A model generated the notes under the pieces. That model saw only the letters and a program-made list of their open reading frames with translations, had not been told where the DNA came from and searched no databases. Position numbers and translations under genes: made by a program. 64,000 nucleotides of DNA from Chloroflexales bacterium ZM16-3 (GTDB lineage: Bacteria > Chloroflexota > Chloroflexia > Chloroflexales > Chloroflexaceae): assembly GCA_004138175.2 (NCBI GenBank), contig RYFE02000020.1, positions 1 through 64,000 on the forward strand. The letters are read 5' to 3'. Below, piece after piece: positions 9,054-20,188 of this stretch (position 1 is its first letter; every line of letters begins with the position of its first letter).

Positions 9054-12000
9054 ATGCAACAGCACGCCCTACCGCGAGTGATCTGGCCGCTCTTTGCGGC
9101 CCTCATCCTGCTCCCGCTCGGCTTTGTCTCGCCCGCCCGCCCAGTCGCTGCCGCCGTCGATTGGCCTGATGCCGCCTCCACTCCGCTCGCCACGCGACCA
9201 GAGGTTGAGTCGAATGATACGATCAGCACCGCCCAGGATCTCGGCTCAACCACCAGCGATTGGAAGCAGCAGGTCATTGGCACGATCAGCACCTCGGGCG
9301 ATCTCGACTACTACAAGTTTAACCTCGTCCAGCCTGCATCCGGCGTGGTGATCTCTCTGGAGAATCTGCCCGCCGACTATGACATCATCCTTGCCGCAGC
9401 CCCGAGTACGAGCGTGGAGCAGGGCTCCTCAGGGGTTGATGATATTACAAATATTGGCGGCCAGATCTCGGCGATTGGCGGCCAGATCTCGGCGATTGGC
9501 GGCCAGATCTCGGCGATTGGCGGCCAGATCTCGGCGATCAGCGCGAACTCCGGCACCACCGCCGAACAGATCGACACCTTCCTCTGGCAGCCTGGCACCT
9601 ACTATGTGGCTGTCGGCGCGGCCAACGGCGGCTACAGTGCCACCAGCAGCTATACCCTGAATATCCAGGTGAAGGGCAGCACCCTCACGAAGCCGACCGA
9701 TGCGCCCACAGTTGAGATGCGGGTTCCGACGCCGACCTATAACGGTACCAACCCGATCACCACGCTGTATGTGGTCAATAGCACGCGCATGAGCCAGATC
9801 TACGGCAACTCAACCCAGGTGCTCTCGATCACCACCGCCCTGTTTAGCCTAGCCCAGGGCGGCGTCTCGGTTGGTAATGGGGCGACCGAGTACGGCTATG
9901 TGCTCGACCTGGCAAACCTGCTGCCGACCACCCGCACGGGGACGACGGTTTCCGCGATCTATGACGAGTGGCTGGCCAACCAGGACAACCCTTTCTACGC
10001 CAACAAAGTGGCCCGTATGATCGACAACCTGATCAAGGCGGCCAGCGACCCGGCGCGCAATGGGCAGTCGTGCCCGCCCAATCTACCGACCGCCGCGCCG
10101 GCCTGCCCGTCCGCGACGATGTACTACGATGGCGGCGGGTCAATGAATACCACGGTGCCCTTCCCCAATGTCAAGTACATCGTGCTGGTCGGCGGCGATA
10201 ATCTCATCCCCTTCTTCCGCACGCCTGACCTAACCACCATCGCTAATGAGGCCGACTACGCGGCCTACCTGAAGTCGCTCGACAGCGCCGGGGTGATCAA
10301 CCCCAGCAACCCGCAGGGCGCGGCGCTCAAGTACCGCATGACGCTGACCGACAACCCCTACGGCACCGACAAGCCGCTGCGCTTCCAAGGCTTCCCGCTC
10401 TTCCTGCCCAACCGCGCCGTCGGCCGGCTGGTCGAGAGCCCCGAGGATATCCTGCGCTACCTGGATTGGCAGGCATACTACGGCAGCTACAGTATCGACC
10501 TGCAATCACATAGTGAGGGCACTCCCCAGGCATATGTGAACGGCTACGACTTCTTGAAGGATCAGGCGACTGCGGTCTCGGGCACGCTCTCGGTCGGGCT
10601 GAGCGGCGTTATAACGCCAACGATCAGCGGCCCGATCAACGACACCTGGAGGCGGGCCGATCTGGTGAGCAGTTGGTTTGGCAGTGCTCTGGCATACGTC
10701 AATCCACTGACTGGACAGGGCGTATTTAACGAAACGGTGCTGAACGACCCTTCCTCCAGCCATGTCAACAAGCTCTTCTCGCTGAACTCGCACTTCGACC
10801 ACTGGCAGATCCTGCCGGCGATCGGAGCTGACACTACGGATGGGACGTTCCTCGCTGAACGCATCCTCAAGCCGAATTATGTTGTCGGCTTTACGCCGGG
10901 CGGCTACTTCGGCGGCACGCTCGGCTACTCGGTGGGCTGCCACAGTGGCTACAACGTGATCGACGACGGCATAAGGCTGAATAGCGGCAGCGCCAGCCTC
11001 TATGCCGCCGACTTCGCTCAGGCGTTTATCCGCCAGGCCGGCAACTGGATCGGCAACACCGGGTTTGGCTACGGCAGCGCCGACGGGATCGACTACTCGG
11101 AGCGGCTCTCGTTCTACCTGACCCAGGAGCTGCTGCGCGACGTGCATATGCTAGACCCGCAGGGGACTGACACCTACGTTGGCGCACCGATCGGCACGGC
11201 TCTGGCGCAGGCCAAGCAGCGCTACATGCGCAACGTGGCCGGCCTGAGCGCCTACGACGCCAAGTCCCTCACGGTGATGACGCTCTATGGCCTGCCCTTC
11301 ATCCATGTGCTGGTGGACAACCCCCAGCCCCCGCCGCCCGAGGAGCCACAGCCTGGGCCGAGCGCTGAACTGGTGCCCACCCAGAGCAACGCGCCCGGTA
11401 GCCTGACGATCACCGATGGCCGCCTGGAGCGCACGATCACCGTGACGATTACCCCCGGCAGCCAGGTACTCCTGCCGCGCACCGGAAGCAAGCTGCTTAA
11501 GCTCACCGAGCAGAACTTCAGCGTGACCGACAGCTTCGTCGAGGCCGGCTTTGTCACGCCGACCCTGCGCCTGATCGACAATAACCAGGTCGGCCTGCCG
11601 AACCTGCCCGCCTTCGCCTACGACATTAGCGCGCTTGATAAAGACGGCACTGACCGACTCCAGGTGCGTGACGTAGTTTTCGAGAGCGGCGAGTACGCCT
11701 TGCCCATCACCTTCAACCCGCAGATCACCCAGGTGGTGACAGAGACCGACAGCCCGATCGTGAACACGAGCGATGAGCCGAGCTTCGCCGCCGGGGCCGG
11801 GATCTGGTACCCCGCTAAGTTCTTCGGTTTCAGCAGTGTCGGCCAGGGCGACGAGCAGCGCGACCAGCTGATCTCCACGGCGGCCCAGTTTAAGGCCGAC
11901 ACCAACGGCGTGACCGGCCAGCTGCGCGGGTACAAGAAGATGGTCTTCAAGGTCTACTATATCGACCCGTCTGCCCCCAATGCCAGCGCGGCCCTGGCGG

Positions 12001-12380
12001 ACGAGACCGCGCCGACGATCCAGTCGGTGCAGATCGGCGGGATCACCCCGGCCAGCGCCATGGCCGGCACGCTGGCCGCCACCACCCCCGGAGGGGTGAC
12101 GGTGGTGGCGATGGTGGATAAGGGCGATGGGACGAATATTGACGGGGTGAGTGGCGTCTATGTGGAGAATGGCATAACCTGGACGCCGGTGATCTTCGAG
12201 AATAAGAGTTTGCCCAGCGATGCGTTGCAGCGCTGGGAGGCGTTCATCCCGCTGCCGCCCGGCCAGGTGCGGGTGATCATCAGCGCCACCGACGCGGCCG
12301 GCAACGTGAGCTACTACACCGCCAAGGGCACCTTCAGCCTGGGTGGTAGCCAGACCTACCTGCCCCTGGTTCGTAGGTAG
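9054..12380 (+). CDS. Secreted PPC-domain protein with gingipain (C25)-like peptidase region
   Basis: 1108 residues from ATG 9054 (GGGGGA Shine-Dalgarno upstream; an in-frame TTG at 9009 would precede the signal peptide and is unlikely). Signal peptide: basic start, hydrophobic core LFAALILLPLGF, cleavage near PVAAA. Residues about 45-210 form a pre-peptidase C-terminal (PPC) domain opening with EVESNDT, interrupted by four exact copies of IGGQISA. The central region resembles clan CD/C25 caspase-fold peptidases, with candidate catalytic His in NSHFDH (H580 or H583) and Cys in VGCHSG (C629). The C-terminal part is beta-rich and ends in YLPLVRR, preceded by a small-residue linker. The peptidase call is inferred from motif order; substrate and activity are unknown. 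Confidence 0.7.
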   Translation: MQQHALPRVIWPLFAALILLPLGFVSPARPVAAAVDWPDAASTPLATRPEVESNDTISTAQDLGSTTSDWKQQVIGTISTSGDLDYYKFNLVQPASGVVISLENLPADYDIILAAAPSTSVEQGSSGVDDITNIGGQISAIGGQISAIGGQISAIGGQISAISANSGTTAEQIDTFLWQPGTYYVAVGAANGGYSATSSYTLNIQVKGSTLTKPTDAPTVEMRVPTPTYNGTNPITTLYVVNSTRMSQIYGNSTQVLSITTALFSLAQGGVSVGNGATEYGYVLDLANLLPTTRTGTTVSAIYDEWLANQDNPFYANKVARMIDNLIKAASDPARNGQSCPPNLPTAAPACPSATMYYDGGGSMNTTVPFPNVKYIVLVGGDNLIPFFRTPDLTTIANEADYAAYLKSLDSAGVINPSNPQGAALKYRMTLTDNPYGTDKPLRFQGFPLFLPNRAVGRLVESPEDILRYLDWQAYYGSYSIDLQSHSEGTPQAYVNGYDFLKDQATAVSGTLSVGLSGVITPTISGPINDTWRRADLVSSWFGSALAYVNPLTGQGVFNETVLNDPSSSHVNKLFSLNSHFDHWQILPAIGADTTDGTFLAERILKPNYVVGFTPGGYFGGTLGYSVGCHSGYNVIDDGIRLNSGSASLYAADFAQAFIRQAGNWIGNTGFGYGSADGIDYSERLSFYLTQELLRDVHMLDPQGTDTYVGAPIGTALAQAKQRYMRNVAGLSAYDAKSLTVMTLYGLPFIHVLVDNPQPPPPEEPQPGPSAELVPTQSNAPGSLTITDGRLERTITVTITPGSQVLLPRTGSKLLKLTEQNFSVTDSFVEAGFVTPTLRLIDNNQVGLPNLPAFAYDISALDKDGTDRLQVRDVVFESGEYALPITFNPQITQVVTETDSPIVNTSDEPSFAAGAGIWYPAKFFGFSSVGQGDEQRDQLISTAAQFKADTNGVTGQLRGYKKMVFKVYYIDPSAPNASAALADETAPTIQSVQIGGITPASAMAGTLAATTPGGVTVVAMVDKGDGTNIDGVSGVYVENGITWTPVIFENKSLPSDALQRWEAFIPLPPGQVRVIISATDAAGNVSYYTAKGTFSLGGSQTYLPLVRR
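9453..9536 (+). repeat. Four perfect 21-bp in-frame tandem repeats
   Basis: Four identical copies (9453-9473, 9474-9494, 9495-9515, 9516-9536), each encoding IGGQISA, inserted in a loop of the PPC domain. Identity at the DNA level implies recent expansion. Confidence 0.95.
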
Positions 12381-12390
12381 GGTTTATCGG

Positions 12391-12450
12391 CATTGCAGAA
12401 AGAGACGGAGGCTGGCGGCTTGCCGCCAGCCTCTGCCTCTTTCTGCAATG
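12391..12450 (+). terminator. 29-bp hairpin after the protease-like gene
   Basis: Arms 12391-12419 and 12422-12450 match at 27 of 29 positions with a 2-nt loop. It begins 10 nt after the stop codon; no U-tract. The 353-bp spacer 12381-12733 otherwise holds only the pyrophosphatase promoter. Confidence 0.65.
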
Positions 12451-12541
12451 ACATAGAGGACATGACCTTCGAGGCATAGAACTTATATCCACTGGGCTTT
12501 AATGCACCGCCTTATAACGACCTAAATAGCGAATTCACCGA

Positions 12542-12570
12542 TTGCGTGTGCGGAAGGGCTATGGTACAAT
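12542..12570 (+). promoter_or_regulatory. Sigma70-type promoter for the first pyrophosphatase
   Basis: TTGCGT (12542-12547), 17-bp spacer, TACAAT (12565-12570). Predicted start near 12577 leaves a leader of about 157 nt before the ATG at 12734. Confidence 0.6.
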
Positions 12571-12733
12571 CCCTAACCATTCAATACTAGTTAATCTATA
12601 CAACCTTAGCCAAGCTGCTGGAACACAAATGACCGCGACACGGCGAGCCGTGGCCATGGCGATCCCGTTGTTTGGTACAGGTTATGCGGTTCGATTTACA
12701 GCATCGTGGGATTTGTAGCAGAGGTAGCGCAGT

Positions 12734-14746
12734 ATGAGTGGGTTCTTGTGGATTACCCCTATCAGCGGTATCATCGCCCTTCTGGTCGCCGGATTCACCG
12801 CAAACGTCATTAGCAAGTACGATGTCGGTAATGCGCGGATGAAGCATATCGCTGAGGCGATCCAGAGCGGCGCGATGGCCTTCCTCACAAGCGAATATCG
12901 TGTCCTGGTGATCTTCGTCGCCGCCGTCGCCGCTATTATCGCCGGGGTGGGCTTTGCGAGCAGTGTGATGCACCCGCTGACGGCGGTGGCCTTCCTGTTC
13001 GGTGCAGCCTGCTCGGTGGCGGCGGGCTTCTTCGGCATGCGTGTGGCTACTCAGGCGAATGTGCGCACGGCGCAGGCCGCCACGAAGAGCATGCCCGCCG
13101 CCCTGCGGGTGGCCTTCTCGGGCGGATCGGTGATGGGCCTGCTGGTGGTGGGCCTGGGCCTGTTCGGCGTCGGCACGCTCTACATCATCTTCGGCGAGGA
13201 GGGTGTGAAGCTCGGCATTATCAACGGCTTCGCCCTCGGCGCATCCTCGATCGCCCTCTTCGCTCGCGTGGGCGGCGGTATCTACACGAAGGCCGCCGAT
13301 GTTGGTGCCGACCTGGTGGGCAAGGTTGAGGCTGGCATCCCCGAGGACGACCCGCGCAACCCGGCGGTGATCGCCGACAATGTGGGCGATAACGTCGGCG
13401 ACGTGGCGGGTATGGGCGCCGACCTGTTTGAGAGCTATGTTGGCTCAATCATCGCTACCATGGCCCTCGCGGTGTTCATCACCTCGACGGGCAGCACTAG
13501 CCTGGTGCTGCTGCCAATGCTGATCGCCAGCGCGGGCATCCTGGCCTCGATCATTGGCATTATGATCGTCCAGCGTAGCGGCGGCACCAACCCGGCCCTC
13601 TCGTTGCGCATCGGCACCTTCGTCTCCGGCGGGCTGACTCTGCTCTTCACCGCCGGGATCTCGCTCGGCCTCTACAACTCCTGGGTCTACCTCGGCGCGT
13701 CGGTAGCCGGTCTGCTCGCCGGCATCATCATCGGCCTGATCACCGAGTACTACACCTCCAGCGATTTTAAGCCGGTGCAGCATATCGCCGCCCAGTCGCA
13801 GACGGGCGCGGCCACCAACATTATCGCCGGCCTGGCGGTGGGTATGAAGTCCACCGTGGCCCCCATCCTGGTGATCTGTGTGGCCATCCTGGTCGCCTAC
13901 TCAATCGGCGATCAGGTTGACGAGGGCGTCTTCTGCATCGCCCTGGCTGCCGTGGGTATGCTCAGCATCACCGGGATGACCGTCGCGGTGGATGCCTATG
14001 GCCCGATCTCCGATAATGCCGGCGGCATCGCCGAGATGGCCCACCTCGACCCGAAGGTGCGCGAGGTGACGGACGCGCTCGACTCGGTGGGCAACACCAC
14101 CGCCGCGATCGGCAAGGGCTTTGCGATCGGCTCGGCCGCGCTCACCGCCCTCGGCCTCTTCGCCGCCTATGCCGCCGCCGTTAAGCTCGATGCGGTCAAG
14201 CTGACTGACCCGAACCTGGTGGTCGGCCTGTTCATCGGCGGCATGCTGCCCTTCCTCTTCGCCGCCCTGACGATGGAGGCGGTCGGCCGCGCGGCGGGCG
14301 CGATGGTGGACGAGGTGCGCCGCCAGTTCAAGACCATCCCCGGCCTGATGGATGGCACCGGCGAGCCCGACTACACCCGCTGCGTCAGCATCTCCACCCA
14401 GTCGGCCCTGCGCGAGATGGTCGTCCCCGGCGTGATGGCGGTGGCCGCGCCGCTGGTGATCGGCTTCGGGCTGGGCAAAGAGGCCCTCGGCGGCACCCTG
14501 GCCGGCGCGCTGGTCACCGGCGTGCTTATGGCGATCTTTATGGCTAACGCTGGCGGCGCCTGGGACAACGCCAAGAAGTATGTCGAGTCCGGCCAGTACG
14601 GCGGAAAGCGCTCCGATGTCCATAAGGCCACCGTCGTTGGCGACACCGTCGGCGACCCCTTCAAGGACACCTCTGGCCCCTCGCTCAACATCCTGATCAA
14701 GCTGATGAGCATCGTCTCGCTGGTCTTCGCCCCGCTGTTCAGCTAG
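12734..14746 (+). CDS. hppA: Membrane-bound pyrophosphatase, K+-dependent subclass (probably Na+-pumping)
   Basis: 670-residue, about 16-TM ion-pumping pyrophosphatase coupling PPi hydrolysis to cation export. The substrate-site signature is intact: [28 protein letters not shown], and near the C-terminus [10 protein letters not shown] and [14 protein letters not shown]. In [11 protein letters not shown]457 and G460 are the residues that mark K+-dependent enzymes. E233 in DLFESY sits where known Na+-transporting members carry their gate glutamate, so Na+ export (or Na+ plus H+) is more likely than H+ alone; this part is inference. Its own promoter lies upstream. A second pyrophosphatase of the K+-independent subclass follows, separated by two strong hairpins. 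Confidence 0.95.
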   Translation: MSGFLWITPISGIIALLVAGFTANVISKYDVGNARMKHIAEAIQSGAMAFLTSEYRVLVIFVAAVAAIIAGVGFASSVMHPLTAVAFLFGAACSVAAGFFGMRVATQANVRTAQAATKSMPAALRVAFSGGSVMGLLVVGLGLFGVGTLYIIFGEEGVKLGIINGFALGASSIALFARVGGGIYTKAADVGADLVGKVEAGIPEDDPRNPAVIADNVGDNVGDVAGMGADLFESYVGSIIATMALAVFITSTGSTSLVLLPMLIASAGILASIIGIMIVQRSGGTNPALSLRIGTFVSGGLTLLFTAGISLGLYNSWVYLGASVAGLLAGIIIGLITEYYTSSDFKPVQHIAAQSQTGAATNIIAGLAVGMKSTVAPILVICVAILVAYSIGDQVDEGVFCIALAAVGMLSITGMTVAVDAYGPISDNAGGIAEMAHLDPKVREVTDALDSVGNTTAAIGKGFAIGSAALTALGLFAAYAAAVKLDAVKLTDPNLVVGLFIGGMLPFLFAALTMEAVGRAAGAMVDEVRRQFKTIPGLMDGTGEPDYTRCVSISTQSALREMVVPGVMAVAAPLVIGFGLGKEALGGTLAGALVTGVLMAIFMANAGGAWDNAKKYVESGQYGGKRSDVHKATVVGDTVGDPFKDTSGPSLNILIKLMSIVSLVFAPLFS

Positions 14747-14762
14747 AGGAGGAAAGGCTCTC

Positions 14763-14815
14763 CCTCCCAGCCTCCGCTCCTATTCGCACAGCGAACAGGA
14801 GCGGAGGCTGGGAGG
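14763..14815 (+). terminator. 19-bp perfect hairpin between the pyrophosphatase genes
   Basis: Arms 14763-14781 and 14797-14815 are perfectly complementary; the 15-nt loop itself contains TTCGC/GCGAA, giving a near-continuous stem. Starts 17 nt after the stop codon, no U-tract. Confidence 0.65.
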
Positions 14816-14866
14816 AAAGCCTACATCTCTGTGTAGCGAATCTGCTACCTCCCATAGATGAACCTC

Positions 14867-14901
14867 ACGCCTCTTCCACCATGCGATAGTGGAAGAGGCG
14901 T
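14867..14901 (+). terminator. 13-bp hairpin upstream of the second pyrophosphatase
   Basis: Perfect 13-bp arms (14867-14879, 14889-14901), 9-nt loop, followed by TATAATTG. It lies 52 nt before the second pyrophosphatase ATG; it could be a terminator or a leader attenuator. Confidence 0.5.
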
Positions 14902-14953
14902 TATAATTGCCGCGCCCGTACCGTGTCTTTCTATACCAACGAAGGGGTTGTAT

Positions 14954-17269
<2,316 letters not shown>

Positions 17270-17291
17270 GCTGCGCCGGGCGAATAACGCC

Positions 17292-17334
17292 AGATCGAAC
17301 GGGCGGGAAGCATTGCTTCCCGCCCGTTCGATCT
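17292..17334 (+). terminator. 19-bp perfect hairpin after the second pyrophosphatase
   Basis: Arms 17292-17310 and 17316-17334, loop CATTG, no U-tract; starts 22 nt after the stop codon. Confidence 0.7.
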
Positions 17335-17449
17335 ATTCTATAGACATTGGTACTACAAACGCACGTACATCCGGTATAATATATCTATAGCTTTGCACAC
17401 CGCAGCTCGGCGAAGCCGATCCTCGCTAACCTCGAAGGGTGCTGCTTTG

Positions 17450-17914
17450 ATGGAACGTTCCTCTCCGCTCACCCAGCGCGTCCGCCGGCTTCTTGGCACC
17501 CGTGAGCTTCTAGAGAGACCCGCGACGATGGTTCGTCCTCTTTCCTCTGTGCCCGGCGACACCAGCGCTCTGTTCGAGTCTCAGCTCTCCCAGCTCTCCC
17601 ATTCGCTTGCTGAGCTACGCGCCGCCGACCGTCGGCGTGACGCGGAGCTGCGCGCGCTGCGCTCGATCGTGCGCGAGGCTGACGAGCGCGCTCGCAGCCT
17701 AGATATGGTTCTTGCCGAGATCGATGAGCTGCTGCGGGCGGGGCGGGCGCTGCTGGAGCCGACCGAGGAGCCGACCCCGCCGACGACCCTCTTTGAACGG
17801 ATGCGCACCCGCATTGGGGCCACCAGCCAGCTTGAGCCGCGCCAGCGCGAAGTGCTGGCCGAGCTGGTCGCCCGTATGTCCAGCGTGCGCGAGCAGATCC
17901 GCTCCTGCCTCTGA
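17450..17914 (+). CDS. Small coiled-coil protein of unknown function
   Basis: 154 residues from ATG 17450, preceded by GAAGGGTG. The middle (about residues 42-100) is a long heptad-rich helix (SQLSHSLAELRAADRRRDAELRAL, positions about 44-70) with alternating Arg and Glu; the C-terminus (125-154) is a second helix. No signal peptide or membrane segment. I do not recognise the family. A TATAAT at 17375-17380 could be its -10 element, with no clear -35. It converges on the cysteine desulfurase gene, with a perfect 21-bp bidirectional hairpin between them. Confidence 0.6.
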   Translation: MERSSPLTQRVRRLLGTRELLERPATMVRPLSSVPGDTSALFESQLSQLSHSLAELRAADRRRDAELRALRSIVREADERARSLDMVLAEIDELLRAGRALLEPTEEPTPPTTLFERMRTRIGATSQLEPRQREVLAELVARMSSVREQIRSCL

Positions 17915-17919
17915 TTGCA

Positions 17920-17973
17920 GATTTTAGATTTTAGATTGCACTGCGCCCAATCTGCAATCTAAAATCTAAAATC
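17920..17973. terminator. 21-bp perfect hairpin between convergent genes
   Basis: Arms 17920-17940 and 17953-17973 are perfectly complementary with a 12-nt loop and lie exactly between two converging stop codons. The arms contain ATTTTAG heptamers, so A- and T-runs flank the stem and both strands could terminate. Confidence 0.8.
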
Positions 17974-17974
17974 C

Positions 17975-19141
17975 CTATACGCAGGGGGCCATCTCGCGCA
18001 GGCGGGCGATCAGGGTTGGCAGGGCGGCGACCACATCGTCGATATCCTTGGGCTGCGTGCCCTGGCCGAGCGAGAAGCGCACCGAGCTGGTGGCGTGCTC
18101 GACGCTCAGGCCCATCGCCGTCAGCACATGCGAGGGCTCAAGCGATCCGCTGCTACAGGCGCTGCCGCTGCTGGCACAGATGCCCTCCTGGTCGAGCAGC
18201 AGGAGCACGCTCTCGCTCTCGGCGCAGGCGAAGCCCAGGTTGGCGTTGTTCGGCAGGCGACGCTCGCGGTCGCCGTTCAGCCAGCTCTGCGGGACGCTCC
18301 CCACCGCCCCGTCGATCAGCCGGTCACGCAGCTCACGCAGCCGGGCCACATAGGACGGGCGGCGCTCCTCGGCCATCGTCAGGGCGGCGGCCAGCCCCAC
18401 AATGCCGGGGACGTTCTCGGTGCCAGCGCGCCGCCGCCGCTCCTGCCCGCCGCCGTTGATCTGCGGCATCAGCGGCACGCCGTGCCGCGCGTAGAGTAGC
18501 CCGACCCCCTTCGGCCCATAGAACTTGTGGGCCGTCAGGGTCATCAGATCCACATTGAGCGCGTCCACGTCTAGCGGCAGCATGCCCGCGGCCTGCACCG
18601 CATCGGTGTGCAGCGGCACTCCCCGCTCGTGGCAGATCGCCCCAAGCTCGCTGATCGGCTGGATCGTGCCAACCTCGTTATTCGCATACATCACTGAGAC
18701 GAGCGCCGTGTCGGGGCGCAGCGCTGCCCGCAGGTCGTCCGGGCGCACCAGGCCGGCCGCATCCACTGGAAGCTGTGTCACCTCGAAGCCGAACTGCTCT
18801 AGGTACTCGGCGGCGTGCAGCACCGCGTGGTGCTCGATCGTGCTGGTAATGACGTGGCTGCCCTTGCCCCGCTGACGCTGGGCCAGCGCCACACCCTTGA
18901 TCGCCAGATTGTCGCTCTCGCTGCCCCCGCCGGTGAAGATGATCTCCTTGCGGGTACACCCAAGAATTAGGGCCACCGCCTCGCGCGCGTCATCGAGGGC
19001 GTGCATCGCCACCCGGCCGAGTTGATGGATGCTTGAGGGGTTCCCCGGCTGCTCGCTCAGGTATGGCAGCATCGCCGCCAGCACCTGCTGATCCAGCGGG
19101 GTCGTCGCCGCGTGATCCAGGTAGATGATCCGGTCGCTCAT
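17975..19141 (-). CDS. iscS: Cysteine desulfurase (NifS/IscS family)
   Basis: 388-residue PLP enzyme that converts cysteine to alanine and passes a persulfide sulfur to Fe-S cluster or thio-cofactor assembly. Visible residues: H104 (TIEHHAV), D180 (HTDAVQ), PLP-lysine K206 in LTAHKFYGPKG, and catalytic C329 in SGSACSSGSLEPSHV; the RAGTENVPGIVGL segment is also conserved. The short Cys loop resembles the NifS/IscS group rather than SufS. Monocistronic here; no IscU or SufE gene lies nearby, so its acceptor is unknown. An extended -10 promoter lies 38-46 nt upstream. Confidence 0.95.
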   Translation of the reverse strand: MSDRIIYLDHAATTPLDQQVLAAMLPYLSEQPGNPSSIHQLGRVAMHALDDAREAVALILGCTRKEIIFTGGGSESDNLAIKGVALAQRQRGKGSHVITSTIEHHAVLHAAEYLEQFGFEVTQLPVDAAGLVRPDDLRAALRPDTALVSVMYANNEVGTIQPISELGAICHERGVPLHTDAVQAAGMLPLDVDALNVDLMTLTAHKFYGPKGVGLLYARHGVPLMPQINGGGQERRRRAGTENVPGIVGLAAALTMAEERRPSYVARLRELRDRLIDGAVGSVPQSWLNGDRERRLPNNANLGFACAESESVLLLLDQEGICASSGSACSSGSLEPSHVLTAMGLSVEHATSSVRFSLGQGTQPKDIDDVVAALPTLIARLREMAPCV

Positions 19142-19178
19142 GACGGTAAAGCTCTCTGAAACCTTGGGTTCTCCATAA

Positions 19179-19187
19179 AGTATATCA
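19179..19187 (-). promoter_or_regulatory. Extended -10 promoter for the cysteine desulfurase
   Basis: On the minus strand TGATATACT gives a TGN-TATACT extended -10 (TATACT at 19184-19179), about 38 nt before the start codon. No good -35 is seen. Confidence 0.5.
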
Positions 19188-19217
19188 TACTCCTTTTGTT
19201 CTTAGCCTGCCGAGATA

Positions 19218-19229
19218 GAACGTGCGTTC
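19218..19229. promoter_or_regulatory. LexA-like dyad GAAC-N4-GTTC
   Basis: Perfect GAAC-GTGC-GTTC, matching the core of the Gram-positive-type SOS box, 9 bp before a TTGACA (19239-19244) directed toward the Yip1 gene and the SbcD-like nuclease. Whether this organism's LexA uses that box is unknown. The spacer 19142-19464 also contains GTGTGGG/CCCACAC arms at 19326-19332 and 19351-19357. Confidence 0.3.
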
Positions 19230-19464
19230 GTAAAACGATTGACACTGCCCACGCTTGTGCCATGACAGATCGGCGACACCAGGCCATAGGGATATCCCAA
19301 CCGGATGCGGGATTCATGTGGGAAAGTGTGGGATACCGTGGGATAACTTCCCCACACGAGTGTAAGGGGATGCGTGCCTCATGAAACATGTGGCCCCTGC
19401 GTAGCGTATAGTGTACTAGGAATGAAACCTGGCCCGCGCCAGCCAGCAATCAAGGAGGACTCCC

Positions 19465-20049
19465 ATGTCTATGATCCAGCAAACCTCAATCCCTGAGATG
19501 GTCGCCCAAAGCCGCGATGTGATGAGCAACCCGAGCGTCGGCACCTTCGAGCGCTACGAGCGGGCGGGCACCACCACCAACGCGGCGATCTATGTTGGCA
19601 TCGCATCTGTTGTTGCCGGCGTACTCGGCCTCACCGGCGGCCTCGGCGGGCTGCTCTCCGGGGTCGTCGGCGCGCTGATCGGCTTCTTCGTCTTTACCGG
19701 CATGGTCTTCTACATCGGTAAGAGCGTCGCCGGCGGCACCGGCACCTGGGACGAGGTGGCCTACACCTTCTCGCTGTTCATCGCCCCGCTGACCGTGCTC
19801 GGCGCGGTGATCGGCCTGATTGTCTGGCTCTTCAGCTTCATCCCCGTCCTTGGCTTTCTGGTCGCCCTGCTCAGCTTCCCGATCGCCCTGCTGATCCTGC
19901 TCGCTCAGGCATACTTCGCCTACATCGCTGTTCAGTCCAGCATGAATATCCGCGATCAGGGCAAGGCGATCATCACCCTTGGCCTGTCGGTTGTGGGCAC
20001 GGTCATCGTCCAGATGATCATCGGCGGCATGTTCGCCTTCCTGCGCTAA
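19465..20049 (+). CDS. Yip1-domain membrane protein
   Basis: 194-residue integral membrane protein with a perfect AAGGAGG Shine-Dalgarno. After a soluble N-terminus (about 1-36) come five hydrophobic segments (about 38-60, 62-82, 103-127, 130-155, 172-192), the usual Yip1 layout. Bacterial Yip1 proteins have no established biochemical role, so none is assigned. It may share transcription with the downstream SbcD-like nuclease, but 139 bp of tandem repeats separate them. Confidence 0.75.
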   Translation: MSMIQQTSIPEMVAQSRDVMSNPSVGTFERYERAGTTTNAAIYVGIASVVAGVLGLTGGLGGLLSGVVGALIGFFVFTGMVFYIGKSVAGGTGTWDEVAYTFSLFIAPLTVLGAVIGLIVWLFSFIPVLGFLVALLSFPIALLILLAQAYFAYIAVQSSMNIRDQGKAIITLGLSVVGTVIVQMIIGGMFAFLR

Positions 20050-20060
20050 GTTAGGGCGCA

Positions 20061-20181
20061 GGGGACAGCGTACAGGGGACAGCGTACAGGGGACAGGGCA
20101 GGCCAGGGTGCCGCCTGTCCTCTGTTCTTTGTGGTGTGGTACACTTCCCCGATGCGCTCCCCTGTACCCTGTACCCTGTAC
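20061..20181. repeat. Tandem 14-mer and 7-mer repeats in the spacer before the nuclease gene
   Basis: A 14-bp unit GGGGACAGCGTACA occurs 2.6 times (20061-20097) and a 7-bp unit CCTGTAC three times (20161-20181). The two blocks are partly complementary and could pair across the spacer. Confidence 0.75.
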
Positions 20182-20188
20182 CCTAGAT

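Noticed and set aside
9453-9536. Possible CRISPR or integron repeat
   Set aside because: It is an in-frame coding repeat (IGGQISA) with no spacers.
20108-20188. Upstream start for the SbcD-like gene
   Set aside because: It would translate CCTGTAC repeats; family similarity begins exactly at the ATG 20189.
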